From: Acidobacteriota bacterium
Lineage (GTDB): Bacteria > Acidobacteriota > Thermoanaerobaculia > Gp7-AA8
Reading direction: 5' to 3'
NCBI GenBank assembly: GCA_019247495.1
Contig: JAFAOU010000075.1
Span: 1 to 64,000 of the forward strand
DNA length: 64,000 bases
Shown here: positions 1 through 8,575 of the stretch, piece after piece
Layout of the letters: each line of letters opens with the position of its first letter
Numbering within the stretch: position 1 is the first letter of the stretch
Notes under the pieces: model-generated
Databases searched by the model: none
What the model saw: only the letters and a program-made list of their open reading frames with translations
What the model was told of the DNA's origin: nothing
Position numbers and translations under genes: made by a program

Positions 1-360
1 ATGGATCAGGCAAAACACAGAGTTCAATCCCGAGGCCGCATCCGGGCGCGCATTCGCGGCAAGGTCACCGGCACCGGTGAGCGTCCGCGTCTGGCTGTTT
101 TCAAGAGCCTCAAGCACGTCTACGTTCAGATCATCGACGACGCCACCGGCACCACGCTGGTCGCGGCTTCGACGCATGAGAAGGACGCCGGCTCCAAAGG
201 CGCCAATGCTGCCTCGGCCAAGGCCGTCGGCGCATTGATCGCGAAGAAAGCAAAAGACAAGGGGATCAAGCGCGTGGTGTTCGACCGCGGCGGCTACCTC
301 TACCACGGCAACATCAAAGCGCTCGCGGATGCCGCGCGCGAAAACGGTCTGGAATTCTAG
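1..360 (+). CDS. rplR: 50S ribosomal protein L18
   Basis: L18 binds 5S rRNA and helps dock it on the large subunit. The 119-residue protein has the family layout: a basic N-terminal tail, the RPRLAVFKS strand, LVAAST, and a C-terminal RGGYLYHG segment. The ATG is the first base of the window, so an upstream in-frame start cannot be excluded, but the length fits L18. It is followed 9 nt later by rpsE, the standard spc operon order. Confidence 0.96.
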   Translation: MDQAKHRVQSRGRIRARIRGKVTGTGERPRLAVFKSLKHVYVQIIDDATGTTLVAASTHEKDAGSKGANAASAKAVGALIAKKAKDKGIKRVVFDRGGYLYHGNIKALADAARENGLEF

Positions 361-369
361 GGAGGCATC

Positions 370-906
370 ATGCAGCGTCCGATGCAACGAGGTCAGGGCG
401 GTCCGCGCGGTGATCGCCGCGACGAGCGCAGCGAAAGCGGGATGATCGACAAGGTCGTCCACATCAATCGCGTCACCAAGGTCGTCAAAGGCGGCAAGAA
501 CTTCAGCTTCTCCGCGCTCGTCGTCGTCGGCGACGGCAAAGGCCGCGTCGGTTTCGGCTCGGGCAAAGCGAAGGAAGTCCCCGCGGCAATCAAGAAGGGG
601 ATCGAGATCGCCAAGAAGAACATGGTGGCCATCTCCATGTCCGGGACGACGATTCCGCACGCCGTTCTCGGTCACTACGGCGCCGGCAAGGTCATGCTCA
701 AGCCGGCCTCGGAAGGCACCGGCGTCATCGCCGGCGGTCCGGTCCGGGCCATCCTCGAGTCGGCCGGGATCCAGAACATCCTGACCAAATCTCTCGGCAC
801 CGCCAATCCGCACAACGTCGTCAAAGCCACGTTCGACGCGCTCCAGCAGCTTCGCAGCGAAGCGCAGTACAACACGCTCCGCGGCGTGGAGGAAGGTGCG
901 GAATGA
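370..906 (+). CDS. rpsE: 30S ribosomal protein S5
   Basis: S5 is a small-subunit protein involved in decoding accuracy and mRNA unwinding. The 178-residue product has an Arg/Gly-rich N-terminal tail, then the double-stranded RNA-binding S5 domain ([17 protein letters not shown] near residues 51-67) and the C-terminal domain with [15 protein letters not shown] and [18 protein letters not shown] lies 4 nt before the ATG. Its stop overlaps the rpmD start by 4 nt (ATGA), consistent with coupled translation. Confidence 0.97.
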   Translation: MQRPMQRGQGGPRGDRRDERSESGMIDKVVHINRVTKVVKGGKNFSFSALVVVGDGKGRVGFGSGKAKEVPAAIKKGIEIAKKNMVAISMSGTTIPHAVLGHYGAGKVMLKPASEGTGVIAGGPVRAILESAGIQNILTKSLGTANPHNVVKATFDALQQLRSEAQYNTLRGVEEGAE

Positions 907-1112
907 GCGCGGCCACGGCGAAAAAAACGGCGAAGAAGATGATTCAGATCAAACAGGTCCGCAGCGGCATCGGCTGTCCGCGCTACATGCGCGAGACGCT
1001 TCGTGCCCTCGGCCTCGGAAAGATGCACCGGGTCGCGTCGCGCGTCGACACGCCCGAAACGCGCGGCATGATCGCCCGCATCCCGCATCTCGTGCAGGTG
1101 GTCGAGCAGTAA
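903..1112 (+). CDS. rpmD: 50S ribosomal protein L30
   Basis: L30 is a small protein of the large subunit. The core begins at [11 protein letters not shown] (about residue 14) and contains the conserved LGLGKMHR segment. A 12-residue Ala/Thr/Lys-rich extension precedes the core; the ATGA overlap with rpsE supports this start over the internal ATG before IQIK. The gene is followed by a tandem-unit hairpin before rplO. Confidence 0.95.
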   Translation: MSAATAKKTAKKMIQIKQVRSGIGCPRYMRETLRALGLGKMHRVASRVDTPETRGMIARIPHLVQVVEQ

Positions 1113-1124
1113 GAGGAAAATCAA

Positions 1125-1200
1125 GCTGTCGGCTGTCAGCTGTCGGCTCTCGGGAGAAACAAAGAATCCCGACACCCGACACCCGACACCCGACAGCCGG
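1125..1200. repeat. Tandem-heptamer hairpin, TCGGCTG/CCCGACA type (copy 1)
   Basis: The left arm is a run of 7-nt units of the form GTCGGCT (1125-1155). The right arm (1167-1200) is four CCCGACA units and a GCCGG end. The arms pair across a short A-rich loop. The right end supplies the purines (GGAG) upstream of the rplO ATG. There is no U-tract, so it is not a standard intrinsic terminator. Confidence 0.9.
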
Positions 1201-1209
1201 AGAACGACA

Positions 1210-1653
1210 ATGGAACTGAACAACCTCAAACCGAAAAAGACATCGCGCCACTCGAAAAAGCGCATCGGCCGCGGCCCCGGTTCGGGCAACGGCAAGACCG
1301 CCGGACGCGGTGAAAAGGGACAGAAGTCCCGCACCGGCTTCTCGCGCATGCTCGGCTTCGAAGGCGGCCAGATGCCGTTGCACCGCCGCCTGCCCAAGCG
1401 CGGCTTCACCAACATCTTCAAAAAGATCCACGCCGTCGTGAACCTCGCGGACCTCGAGCGCTTCGACAACGGCGCCACGATCGATGAGGCTGCCCTTCGT
1501 CAGGCCGGTCTCGTCAAGGGTCGGAACGACGGCGTCAAGGTTCTCGGCAACGGCAAGCTCTCCAAGAAGCTGACCGTGCACGCCACCAAGTTCTCCGAAA
1601 CCGCTCGCAAACAGATCGAAGCGGCAGGCGGTACCTGCCAGGAGATTGAGTAA
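1210..1653 (+). CDS. rplO: 50S ribosomal protein L15
   Basis: L15 is a late-assembly protein of the large subunit. The 147-residue protein shows the classic Gly/Arg/Lys-rich N-terminal stretch ([20 protein letters not shown], residues 18-37), the [18 protein letters not shown] motif and a C-terminal alpha/beta domain. Its last codons overlap the probable secY TTG start. Confidence 0.97.
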   Translation: MELNNLKPKKTSRHSKKRIGRGPGSGNGKTAGRGEKGQKSRTGFSRMLGFEGGQMPLHRRLPKRGFTNIFKKIHAVVNLADLERFDNGATIDEAALRQAGLVKGRNDGVKVLGNGKLSKKLTVHATKFSETARKQIEAAGGTCQEIE

Positions 1654-3061
1654 GTTGAACTTCCTCGAGACACTCCGCAATATCTGGGCAATCGAAGATC
1701 TGCGCAAACGCGTGCTGTTCACGTTTGGGCTGCTCGCCGTCTATCGCCTCGGATCGCACATCCCGACGCCGGGCGTCGACCCGGTCGCGCTGGCGGAGTT
1801 TTTCAAGTCGGCGGGCGGAGCGCTCGGATTTCTCGATCTCTTCTCGGGCGGTGCCTTGCGCCGTCTGTCCGTCTTCGCCCTCGGCATCATGCCGTACATC
1901 TCGGCATCGATCATCCTCCAGCTCCTCACGGTCGTCTGGCCGTACCTCGAGAAGCTCTCGAAGGAAGGGGAGATGGGGCGCCGCAAGATCAACCAGTACA
2001 CGCGCTACGGCACCGTCGTCCTGTCGATCGTGCAGTCGCTCGGCGTTGCCTTCTGGCTCAAGAACCAGCCGGCTCCCGGCGGCGCACCGCTGGTTCCGCA
2101 GGCAGTTCAGGACTGGTTTTTCGGCATCGGCTTCCCGATCATGACCGTCCTCACGCTCACGACCGGTACCGCCTTCGTCATGTGGCTCGGTGAGCAGATC
2201 TCCGAGCGCGGCATCGGCAACGGCATCTCGCTGATCATCTTCGCCGGCATCGTCGTCAACCTGCCGCACGCGGTCTTCGGCATCGCCGAGGACGTCCTCA
2301 ACGGGCAGCGGAATCTGTTTGCGATGCTCGCACTGATCGTCTTCATGGCCGCCGTGGTCGCCTTCGTCGTCTTCATGGAACGAGCGCAGCGGCGAATCCC
2401 CGTTCAGTACGCAAAACGCGTCGTCGGCCGCAAGGTCTACGGCGGATCGAACACGTACCTTCCGTTGCGCGTGAACACCGCCGGCGTTATCCCGGTCATC
2501 TTCGCGTCGTCGATCCTCGTGATCCCGCAGACGCTGGCCTCGATGATCAAGACGCCGTGGGCACAGGCCATCGGCAGCCAGATGCGCGTCGGCGAGCCGC
2601 TCTACTACCTGCTGCAGGTCGTGGGGATCGTCTTCTTCTGCTACTTCTACACGTCGATCGTTTTCAATCCGGTCGATACGGCCGACAACATGCGCAAGTA
2701 CGGCGGCTTCATCCCTGGCATCCGCCCGGGTAAGAAGACGTCCGACTACATCGACCGCGTGCTGACGCGGATCACCTTCGTCGGCTCGCTGTACCTCGCT
2801 GCCGTCTGCATCCTGCCGGAGTTTCTGATCGCCGGCGTGCACGTCGCCCAGTTGCCGTTCGGCATCGGCGCCGCGCTCGACCGCGCGCTTCCGCTCTGGT
2901 TCACGGAAGGCATGGGCTTCAACTTCTACTTCGGCGGCACCTCGCTGCTGATCGTCGTTGGCGTGGCCATGGACACGATCCAGCAGATCGAGTCGCAGCT
3001 CGTCATGCGTCACTATGACGGATTCATGAAACGCGGCCGCATCCGCGGACGGCGCGGATAA
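1646..3061 (+). CDS. secY: Protein translocase subunit SecY
   Basis: SecY forms the protein-conducting channel of the Sec translocase in the inner membrane. The 471-residue protein has about ten hydrophobic segments. Family motifs are visible: [29 protein letters not shown] (plug and TM2 region), [14 protein letters not shown], and [15 protein letters not shown] in the second half. The start is taken as TTG at 1646, overlapping the rplO stop; a second TTG at 1655 is also possible. It sits in the usual place between L15 and adenylate kinase. Confidence 0.96.
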   Translation: MSKLNFLETLRNIWAIEDLRKRVLFTFGLLAVYRLGSHIPTPGVDPVALAEFFKSAGGALGFLDLFSGGALRRLSVFALGIMPYISASIILQLLTVVWPYLEKLSKEGEMGRRKINQYTRYGTVVLSIVQSLGVAFWLKNQPAPGGAPLVPQAVQDWFFGIGFPIMTVLTLTTGTAFVMWLGEQISERGIGNGISLIIFAGIVVNLPHAVFGIAEDVLNGQRNLFAMLALIVFMAAVVAFVVFMERAQRRIPVQYAKRVVGRKVYGGSNTYLPLRVNTAGVIPVIFASSILVIPQTLASMIKTPWAQAIGSQMRVGEPLYYLLQVVGIVFFCYFYTSIVFNPVDTADNMRKYGGFIPGIRPGKKTSDYIDRVLTRITFVGSLYLAAVCILPEFLIAGVHVAQLPFGIGAALDRALPLWFTEGMGFNFYFGGTSLLIVVGVAMDTIQQIESQLVMRHYDGFMKRGRIRGRRG

Positions 3062-3073
3062 GGGCGAATACGT

Positions 3074-3724
3074 TTGAAGCTGATCTTTATCGGACCGCCG
3101 GGCAGCGGCAAGGGAACACAGGCGAAGCGGCTTGCCGCGCGTTACGCTGTTCCCCACATTTCGACGGGCGACATGCTCCGCGAAGCCATCGCCGACGGCA
3201 CCGACCTCGGACGCCAGGCCGCGCCGATCATGGCGTCCGGCGCCCTGGTCTCCGATGACCTGATGCTCGGCATCATCGACGAGCGCCTTGCCAAGTCCGA
3301 CGCCCAGCGCGGCTTCATCCTCGACGGCTTTCCGCGGACGCTCGTGCAGGCTGAAAAGCTCGACACAATCGTCGGAAAAGCGTCCGGGAATGGCTCCGAG
3401 GGACTGCGGGTTCTTCAGCTACTGGTCCCGGACGATGCAATCGTTGAGCGGATCTCTCTCCGCCGGTCGTGTCCGACCTGCGGAGCGATTTATCACCTCG
3501 CATCTGCTCCCCCCGCCGTCGATATGGTCTGCGACCGCGACGGCGCGGAACTGATTGCGCGGCCCGACGACAACGAAACCGCTGTTCGCAAGCGGCTGGA
3601 AGCGTTCCATCGCCAGACGCTTCCGGTTGCCACGTATTACAAGTCTCAGAATCTCCTGCGCGAGGTTGACGGGGTTGGTCCCGTCGATCAGGTCTTTGAA
3701 CGTATAGAGAAGTCCCTGTCCTGA
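3074..3724 (+). CDS. adk: Adenylate kinase
   Basis: Catalyses ATP + AMP = 2 ADP in the cytoplasm. The P-loop GPPGSGKGTQ is at residues 7-16, the AMP-binding STGDMLR motif near 30, and the DGFPRT motif near 84. The LID carries CPTC followed by a later CDRDG, that is Cys-x2-Cys...Cys-x2-Asp, the zinc-type LID of Gram-positive and many thermophilic kinases. The start is TTG (3074), two codons before the beta strand LIFIGPP. The stop overlaps the map ATG (TGATG). Confidence 0.96.
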   Translation: MKLIFIGPPGSGKGTQAKRLAARYAVPHISTGDMLREAIADGTDLGRQAAPIMASGALVSDDLMLGIIDERLAKSDAQRGFILDGFPRTLVQAEKLDTIVGKASGNGSEGLRVLQLLVPDDAIVERISLRRSCPTCGAIYHLASAPPAVDMVCDRDGAELIARPDDNETAVRKRLEAFHRQTLPVATYYKSQNLLREVDGVGPVDQVFERIEKSLS

Positions 3725-4548
3725 TGCTCGATCGAATGAAAGGTCCGATTCTCAAGAACCGCGAAGAAATCGCGGTAATGGATCGCGCCAATCGCGTGGT
3801 CCTCGAGATCCTCGAGATCATGCGTTCGATGATCAAGCCCGGCGCGACGACGGCACAGTTGAACGCCGTGGCCGAAGAGGAGCTGGCAAAGCGCGGCGCG
3901 AAATCGCCGTTCAAAGGCTACGCTCCGATGGGCCTGCCGCCCTACCCGGCCGTCGTCTGCACCTCGAACAATGACGTGATCGTTCACGGCATCCCGAGCC
4001 GCGCCCGGCTCGAAGAGGGCGACGTCATCGGCCTCGACTTCGGCTCGATCCTCGACGGCTTCGTCGGCGACGGCGCGATCACGGTTCCTGTCGGCAAGGT
4101 CACACCTCGCGCGCAGGAGTTGATCGACACGACGCGCGAGTGCCTGGAGCTTGCCATCGCCGAAATGCGCCCAGGCAAGCACCTCGGCGACATCGGCGCC
4201 GCAGTCCAGGAGAACGCCGAAAAGCACGGGTTCCACGTCATCCGGAACTTCGTCGGACACGGCATCGGACGCCGCATGCACGAGGATCCGCAGGTCTACA
4301 ACTACGGCCGCCGCGGACGTGGTCTGGAACTGCGGGCCGGAATGGTGCTGGCCGTCGAGCCGATGCTGTGCGAGATCGGACCGAAGCTCCGTTCGCGCAT
4401 CGAACGGGCTGGCAGGGATGGAGTCATCGAAGATGTGCGCACCGACAACGACCGTTGGACGGCGCGCACGATCGACGGAACGCTGGCCGCGCATTTCGAA
4501 CACTCGATTGCGATCACGGCTGACGGGCCGGTGGTACTAGGTAAGTAG
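3724..4548 (+). CDS. map: Methionine aminopeptidase, type I
   Basis: Removes the initiator methionine from nascent proteins, using two divalent metal ions. The metal ligands of the pita-bread fold are in place: Asp in [16 protein letters not shown], His in [14 protein letters not shown], Glu in VEPML and Glu in HFEHSIAIT. The ATG overlaps the adk stop. A later in-frame ATG (MKGPIL) would give a more usual N terminus, so the start is a few residues uncertain. It ends 7 nt before infA. Confidence 0.95.
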   Translation: MLDRMKGPILKNREEIAVMDRANRVVLEILEIMRSMIKPGATTAQLNAVAEEELAKRGAKSPFKGYAPMGLPPYPAVVCTSNNDVIVHGIPSRARLEEGDVIGLDFGSILDGFVGDGAITVPVGKVTPRAQELIDTTRECLELAIAEMRPGKHLGDIGAAVQENAEKHGFHVIRNFVGHGIGRRMHEDPQVYNYGRRGRGLELRAGMVLAVEPMLCEIGPKLRSRIERAGRDGVIEDVRTDNDRWTARTIDGTLAAHFEHSIAITADGPVVLGK

Positions 4549-4555
4549 GAGGAAC

Positions 4556-4774
4556 ATGTCGAAGGAAGAAGCGATTGAAGTGACCGGAACCGTCCTGGAG
4601 ACATTGCCGAACGCGATGTTTCAGGTGGAGCTGGAGAACAAGCACAAGGTGCTCGCGCACATCTCGGGCAAAATGCGCAAACACTTCATCCGCATCCTTC
4701 CTGGAGACAAGGTCCTCGTTGAATTGTCGCCTTACGACCTCACCAGAGGCCGCATCACCTATCGGTATAAGTGA
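4556..4774 (+). CDS. infA: Translation initiation factor IF-1
   Basis: IF-1 occupies the ribosomal A site during initiation. The 72-residue OB-fold protein has [35 protein letters not shown] and the C-terminal [10 protein letters not shown], all hallmarks of the family. An AGGAG Shine-Dalgarno sequence lies upstream. It lies between map and rpmJ as in most bacteria. Confidence 0.97.
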   Translation: MSKEEAIEVTGTVLETLPNAMFQVELENKHKVLAHISGKMRKHFIRILPGDKVLVELSPYDLTRGRITYRYK

Positions 4775-4782
4775 GCTGAATC

Positions 4783-4896
4783 ATGAAAGTCCGTTCATCA
4801 GTCAAGAAGATCTGTGTGAAGTGCAAAATCGTGCGCCGTCAGGGCGTCATTCGCATCATCTGCGAGAACCCGAAACACAAGCAGCGTCAGGGATAG
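4783..4896 (+). CDS. rpmJ: 50S ribosomal protein L36
   Basis: This 37-residue protein begins [19 protein letters not shown] and ends HKQRQG. It is the zinc-ribbon form: Cys11, Cys14, Cys27 and His32 are all present. It falls in the expected infA-rpmJ-rpsM position. Confidence 0.96.
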   Translation: MKVRSSVKKICVKCKIVRRQGVIRIICENPKHKQRQG

Positions 4897-4901
4897 AAAT
4901 C

Positions 4902-4968
4902 AGCTCTCGGCTGTCGGCCGTCGACTCTCGGGTTTTCCCGACAGCCGACACCCGACAGCCGACAGCCC
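4902..4968. repeat. Tandem-heptamer hairpin (copy 2)
   Basis: The spacer between rpmJ and rpsM is filled by an inverted repeat of 7-nt units: the left arm is CTCGGCT/GTCGGCC-like, the right arm CCCGACA and GCCGACA units, with a TTTT loop. It starts a few bases after the rpmJ stop and ends just before the AGGAG of rpsM. Confidence 0.9.
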
Positions 4969-4983
4969 AGGAGCTAAAGAACA

Positions 4984-5367
4984 ATGGCACGTATCGCAGG
5001 TGTGGACCTTCCACTGAACAAGCGGGTCGAAGTCGGCCTGACGTATATCTACGGCATCGGCCGGTCGCGCTCGAAAGACATCCTGACGAAAGCGACCGTC
5101 AGCACGGACACGCGCGTCAAGGATTTGTCCGAAGACGACGTGCGCAAGATCCGGCAGGTGATCACGGATGAGGGCAAGGTCGAAGGCGATCTCCGCAAGG
5201 ACATCGGCCTCGACATCAAGCGCCTCATGGAAATCAACTGCTATCGCGGCATGCGCCATCGCCGCGGTCTCCCGGTGCGCGGCCAGCGGACGCACACAAA
5301 CGCCCGCACCCGCAAAGGTCCCCGCAAGGGCGCCATCGCAGGGAAGAAGAAAGCGACCAAGAAATAG
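4984..5367 (+). CDS. rpsM: 30S ribosomal protein S13
   Basis: S13 is a small-subunit head protein that contacts the large subunit. The 127-residue protein opens [20 protein letters not shown], contains the helix-two-turn-helix [11 protein letters not shown], and has the basic tail with [22 protein letters not shown] precedes the ATG by 8 nt. Confidence 0.97.
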   Translation: MARIAGVDLPLNKRVEVGLTYIYGIGRSRSKDILTKATVSTDTRVKDLSEDDVRKIRQVITDEGKVEGDLRKDIGLDIKRLMEINCYRGMRHRRGLPVRGQRTHTNARTRKGPRKGAIAGKKKATKK

Positions 5368-5373
5368 TTGGAT

Positions 5374-5430
5374 GGCTGTCGGCTCTCGGCCGTCGGCTCT
5401 CGGGTTTCCCGACAGCCGACAGCCGACACC
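5374..5430. repeat. Tandem-heptamer hairpin (copy 3)
   Basis: Inverted repeat in the rpsM-rpsK spacer, starting 7 nt after the rpsM stop. The left arm alternates TGTCGGC, TCTCGGC and TCTCGGG units; the right arm is CCCGACA and GCCGACA units, with a two-base TT loop. Confidence 0.9.
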
Positions 5431-5470
5431 CTCCGGAATGCACACGCGTTAATAAGGACAGGAACGAACA

Positions 5471-5884
5471 ATGGCAACTGCCCGAGCCCCCAAAGCTGGA
5501 GCCCGCCGCGCGGGAACGAAGAAGAAAGAGCGGAAGAGCATTCCGCACGGCGTCGCTGCAATCAACGCGTCGTTCAACAACACGATCGTCGCGATCTCCG
5601 ATCCGATGGGGAACACCCTGTCGTGGTCGAGCGCCGGCCGGATCGGCTTCAAAGGTTCCCGCAAGGGGACGCCGTTCGCCGCGCAGGTTGCGGCCCAGAA
5701 CGCCGCTCAACTCGCGCAGGAGCACGGCGTCCGTTCGGTCGACGTGAGAGTCAAAGGCCCCGGCGCCGGACGCGAGTCCGCCATCCGCGCCTTGGCCGCG
5801 TCCGGACTCGACATCAAGTCGATCAAAGACGTCACGCCGATCCCGCACAACGGCTGCCGTCCGCCGAAACGTCGCAGAGTCTGA
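5471..5884 (+). CDS. rpsK: 30S ribosomal protein S11
   Basis: S11 lies on the 30S platform, near the mRNA exit. The 137-residue protein has the conserved [39 protein letters not shown] and [18 protein letters not shown] segments. The start follows an AGGA-type ribosome binding site. Confidence 0.97.
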   Translation: MATARAPKAGARRAGTKKKERKSIPHGVAAINASFNNTIVAISDPMGNTLSWSSAGRIGFKGSRKGTPFAAQVAAQNAAQLAQEHGVRSVDVRVKGPGAGRESAIRALAASGLDIKSIKDVTPIPHNGCRPPKRRRV

Positions 5885-5889
5885 ACAAC

Positions 5890-5962
5890 GCTCTCGGCTG
5901 TCAGCTGCCGGCTCTCGGGGGATTCGATCTCCTGACAGCCGAGAGCCGACAGCCGACAGCCG
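5890..5962. repeat. Tandem-heptamer hairpin (copy 4)
   Basis: Inverted repeat in the rpsK-rpsD spacer, 6 nt after the rpsK stop. The arms are TCTCGGC/TGTCAGC units and GCCGAGA/GCCGACA units around a GATTCGATC loop region. Confidence 0.88.
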
Positions 5963-5965
5963 TCT

Positions 5966-6076
5966 TTGAATCTTTTTCCGGCGCGTGTAGCACCGGCGCA
6001 GTTCCGTACGGCGTGCAGCAGCCGTCGTACACGCGGCGTTCCATGGTGGGACGAGCGCGAAACTTCAGGAGGTCTA
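5966..6076 (+). promoter_or_regulatory. Possible structured 5' leader of rpsD
   Basis: This 110-nt stretch between the repeat and the rpsD start is much longer than other spacers in the operon. It contains an imperfect stem pairing GTACGGC (6006-6012) with GCCGTCGTAC (6021-6030), followed by AGGAGG at 6067-6072. S4 represses the alpha operon in several bacteria by binding mRNA; assigning that role here is an inference from position and foldability only. Confidence 0.3.
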
Positions 6077-6703
6077 GTGGCACGTTACTCGGATCCCGTT
6101 TGCCGGCTCTGCCGGCGAGAGGGTATGAAGCTGTTTCTCAAAGGGGATCGCTGTTTCAAGGACAAGTGCTCGATCGAGCGCCGCAATTACGCGCCCGGCC
6201 AGCATGGCCGCCGCCGTTCCAAGGTCCTCGGCTACGGAATCCAGCTTCGCGAAAAACAGAAGGTCAAGCGCATTTACGGCCTGCTCGAAAAGCAGTTCCG
6301 CCTCTACTTCCAGAAGGCTGCGGGCAAGACCGGCATCACCGGCGACAATCTTCTTCGCCAGCTCGAGCTGCGGCTCGATAACGTCGTCTACTCGCTCGGC
6401 TTCGCCGCGTCGCGCGCTCAGGCGCGCCAGCTCGTGCGCCACGGCCACATCGAAGTGAACGGCAAGAAAATCAACATCCCCTCCTACCAGGGACGCAAAG
6501 GGGATGTCATCCAGGTTCGCGAGAAGAGCCGCAAGAACGACCAGATCCGCCAGGCTGTCGAAACCGCCAGCGGACGCGGTATCCCTTCATGGCTCGAGCT
6601 CAATCCCGATCAGTTCCTCGGACGTGTGAATGATCTTCCCAAGCGCGAAGACATCCGCCTTCCGATCCAGGAACATCTCATCGTCGAACTCTACTCGAAG
6701 TAA
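6077..6703 (+). CDS. rpsD: 30S ribosomal protein S4
   Basis: S4 nucleates 30S assembly on the 5' domain of 16S rRNA. The GTG start at 6077 is chosen because AGGAGG sits 5 nt upstream and because the product then begins [18 protein letters not shown], the family N terminus; the open frame further upstream is non-conserved. The Cys-rich N-terminal zinc motif (CRLC...C...C) is present, followed by the S4 RNA-binding fold ([38 protein letters not shown]). Length is 208 residues. Confidence 0.96.
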   Translation: MARYSDPVCRLCRREGMKLFLKGDRCFKDKCSIERRNYAPGQHGRRRSKVLGYGIQLREKQKVKRIYGLLEKQFRLYFQKAAGKTGITGDNLLRQLELRLDNVVYSLGFAASRAQARQLVRHGHIEVNGKKINIPSYQGRKGDVIQVREKSRKNDQIRQAVETASGRGIPSWLELNPDQFLGRVNDLPKREDIRLPIQEHLIVELYSK

Positions 6704-6710
6704 CAAATCT

Positions 6711-6783
6711 GGCCGTCGGCTCTCGGCCGTCGGCTCTCGGGAACTCATTTCCCCCGAGAGCCGACAGCCGAGAGCCGACGGCT
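6711..6783. repeat. Tandem-heptamer hairpin (copy 5)
   Basis: Inverted repeat in the rpsD-rpoA spacer, 8 nt after the rpsD stop. The left arm is CGTCGGC/TCTCGGC units ending TCTCGGG; the right arm is CCGAGAG/CCGACAG units. The loop is AACTCATTTC. It ends before the GAGGAGG of rpoA. Confidence 0.9.
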
Positions 6784-6805
6784 TACAAGCGAGGAGGCCG
6801 CGCAC

Positions 6806-7789
6806 ATGTTGTGGTCAGATTTCCAGAAACCGAAAAAGCTCGATTACGATGCCGAAACCCTTACCCCGAACTACGGCCGTTTTACCGCCCAGCCGTTCGA
6901 GCGCGGCTTCGGTACGACGATCGGCAATGCGCTCCGCCGCGTGCTGCTCTCATCCATTGAAGGCGCCGCGATTACGGCAGTCCGCGTCGAAGGCGTGCTT
7001 CACGAATTCTCATCCCTTACCGGCGTCGTCGAAGACATGACTGACGTCGTTCTCAACCTCAAGCAGGTGCCGTTCCGCATGCACGGCGAAGGGCCGAAGA
7101 CGCTGTACCTCGAGAAGAAGGGGCCGGGCGTCGTCACGGCCGCCGACTTCGAAGAAGACTCCGACATCGAGATCCTCGATCCCACGGCGCACATCGCCAC
7201 GTTGTCGAAGGAAGGCTCGCTCAAACTTGAAGCGCGTCTGAAGCGCGGCCGCGGCTACCAGGTCGCCGACCGCAATGCTGACGGCGATCTGCCGCTCGGC
7301 TACATCCCAATCGATTCGATCCATTCGCCGGTCCGCCGCGTGAACTATCACGTCGAAGGCGCCCGCGTCGGCCAGATGACCGACTACGACAAGCTCGTCC
7401 TCGAAGTGTGGACCAACGGCGCTGTCTCGCCGCAGGAAGCGGTCGGCCTCGCCGCCGATCTCCTCGGCGATCACCTCCGTATCTTCAGCCAGTTCGAAGC
7501 GCGGGGCGAGGAAGCCGAGGATGTGTCGATGCCGGACGTCGATCCGCGCATGGCCGAAATGCTCACCAAGCCGATCGAAGAGCTCGACCTCTCCGTCCGT
7601 TCCGCCAACTGCCTCAAGAACGCCAATATCCGCACGCTCGGCGATCTGGTGCAGCGCACGGAGCGCGAGATGCTGTCGACGAAGAACTTCGGCCGCAAGT
7701 CGCTCGACGAGATCAAGGACGTTCTTGCGTCGCTCGGTCTGTCGTTCGGCATGACCAAGGCGCCGCGCGGCGCCGAGATGCGCGACTAG
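6806..7789 (+). CDS. rpoA: RNA polymerase subunit alpha
   Basis: The alpha dimer scaffolds RNA polymerase assembly, and its C-terminal domain contacts UP elements and activators. The N-terminal domain (about residues 1-235) shows [20 protein letters not shown] and [17 protein letters not shown]. The C-terminal domain (about 250-320) shows [17 protein letters not shown] and [12 protein letters not shown]. The 327-residue length is normal. A GAGGAGG lies upstream. Confidence 0.97.
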   Translation: MLWSDFQKPKKLDYDAETLTPNYGRFTAQPFERGFGTTIGNALRRVLLSSIEGAAITAVRVEGVLHEFSSLTGVVEDMTDVVLNLKQVPFRMHGEGPKTLYLEKKGPGVVTAADFEEDSDIEILDPTAHIATLSKEGSLKLEARLKRGRGYQVADRNADGDLPLGYIPIDSIHSPVRRVNYHVEGARVGQMTDYDKLVLEVWTNGAVSPQEAVGLAADLLGDHLRIFSQFEARGEEAEDVSMPDVDPRMAEMLTKPIEELDLSVRSANCLKNANIRTLGDLVQRTEREMLSTKNFGRKSLDEIKDVLASLGLSFGMTKAPRGAEMRD

Positions 7790-7825
7790 TCTTCTCCGCC
7801 CGACGACGAAAGTGAAGGGAACGCA

Positions 7826-8386
7826 ATGAGACACGGAATGATCAACCGCAAGCTGGGACGCACGAGCGCGCATCGCAACGCGCTGTTCCGCAACCAGCTT
7901 GCCTCACTGATCGAGAAGGAACGCATCATCACGACGCTGCCGAAGGCGAAAGAGCTTCGCCCGCAGATCGAACGCCTGATCACGCTCGCGCGCACCGACA
8001 GCGTCCACAATCGCCGTCAGGCCGTGCGCGTCGTCGACGAGGCCATGGTCGCAAAGCTGTTCGACACGCTCGGACCGCGCTTCGCCGACCGTCCGGGCGG
8101 CTACACCCGCATCATCAAGCTCGGACCTCGCCGCGGCGACGCAGCCGAGGTAGCGATCCTCGAGTTCGTCGACTTCAAGCTTGAGGCCGAAGCGCCCGAA
8201 GAAGCGCCGGCCAAGAAAGCCAAAGCCGCTCCGAAGAAGGCCAAGGCCAAGCCCGAAGCCGACGAGGACGACGAGGAAGACACGCCGAAGAAAAAGAAGC
8301 CGGCCGCCAAGAAAGCCGCTCCGAAGAAAAAGGAAGCGGCCGATAAGCCGAAGAAGAAAACCACCACAAAGAAAAAAGCCAAGTAA
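7826..8386 (+). CDS. rplQ: 50S ribosomal protein L17 with Lys/Ala-rich tail
   Basis: The first 120 residues are a normal L17: [33 protein letters not shown] helix and [18 protein letters not shown]. Residues from about 120 to 186 form a low-complexity extension with PKKAKAK, an EDDEEDT acidic patch and repeated [10 protein letters not shown] blocks, resembling histone-H1-like tails. Bacterial L17 is usually near 120-140 residues. The tail runs in frame to the stop and is followed directly by a terminator, so it is likely genuine. Confidence 0.93.
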   Translation: MRHGMINRKLGRTSAHRNALFRNQLASLIEKERIITTLPKAKELRPQIERLITLARTDSVHNRRQAVRVVDEAMVAKLFDTLGPRFADRPGGYTRIIKLGPRRGDAAEVAILEFVDFKLEAEAPEEAPAKKAKAAPKKAKAKPEADEDDEEDTPKKKKPAAKKAAPKKKEAADKPKKKTTTKKKAK

Positions 8387-8397
8387 CGGCAAACACG

Positions 8398-8428
8398 AAG
8401 GCCCGCCCCGCGCGGGCCTTTTCATTTT
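8398..8428 (+). terminator. Intrinsic terminator of the alpha operon
   Basis: A perfect 9-bp stem, AAGGCCCGC paired with GCGGGCCTT around a 5-nt loop, is followed by TTCATTTT. It lies 11 nt after the rplQ stop. Confidence 0.9.
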
Positions 8429-8464
8429 GACGACCACGAAGACAGATGACGATCACGATCCCAC

Positions 8465-8575
8465 GTGCGACAGTTCCTCGCACTGGTCGAGCAGAAGCTG
8501 GGCGGCGCTCTCGCGCCGGTCGGTATTGCGTGGCCGCCGGTGAAAGCGTCAGTGTGTTTGAAACCCGTTAGCTAA
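8465..8575 (+). other. Short open frame at the island edge, possibly a truncated gene
   Basis: A GTG-initiated frame of 36 codons (begins RQFLALVEQKLGG, contains GIAWPPVKA) ends at TAA 8573-8575, just inside the low-G+C island. It reads like a plausible protein start, but it is short, has no clear ribosome binding site, and overlaps the 3' end of the convergent LysM gene. It could be the 5' remnant of a gene cut by insertion of the island, or chance. Confidence 0.2.

Noticed and set aside
1125..1200. Intrinsic terminators at the heptamer hairpins
   Set aside because: Stems are not followed by U-tracts, and they lie between genes of one essential operon that must be read through.
1535..3157. 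Long minus-strand open frame (540 codons) opposite secY
   Set aside because: It lies entirely across rplO, secY and adk, has Asp/Arg/His-rich nonsense composition typical of antisense frames in high-G+C DNA, and no ribosome binding site.
1125..6783. CRISPR-like arrays in the ribosomal operon spacers
   Set aside because: Units are 7 nt and contiguous, arms are inverted, and there are no spacers or cas genes.
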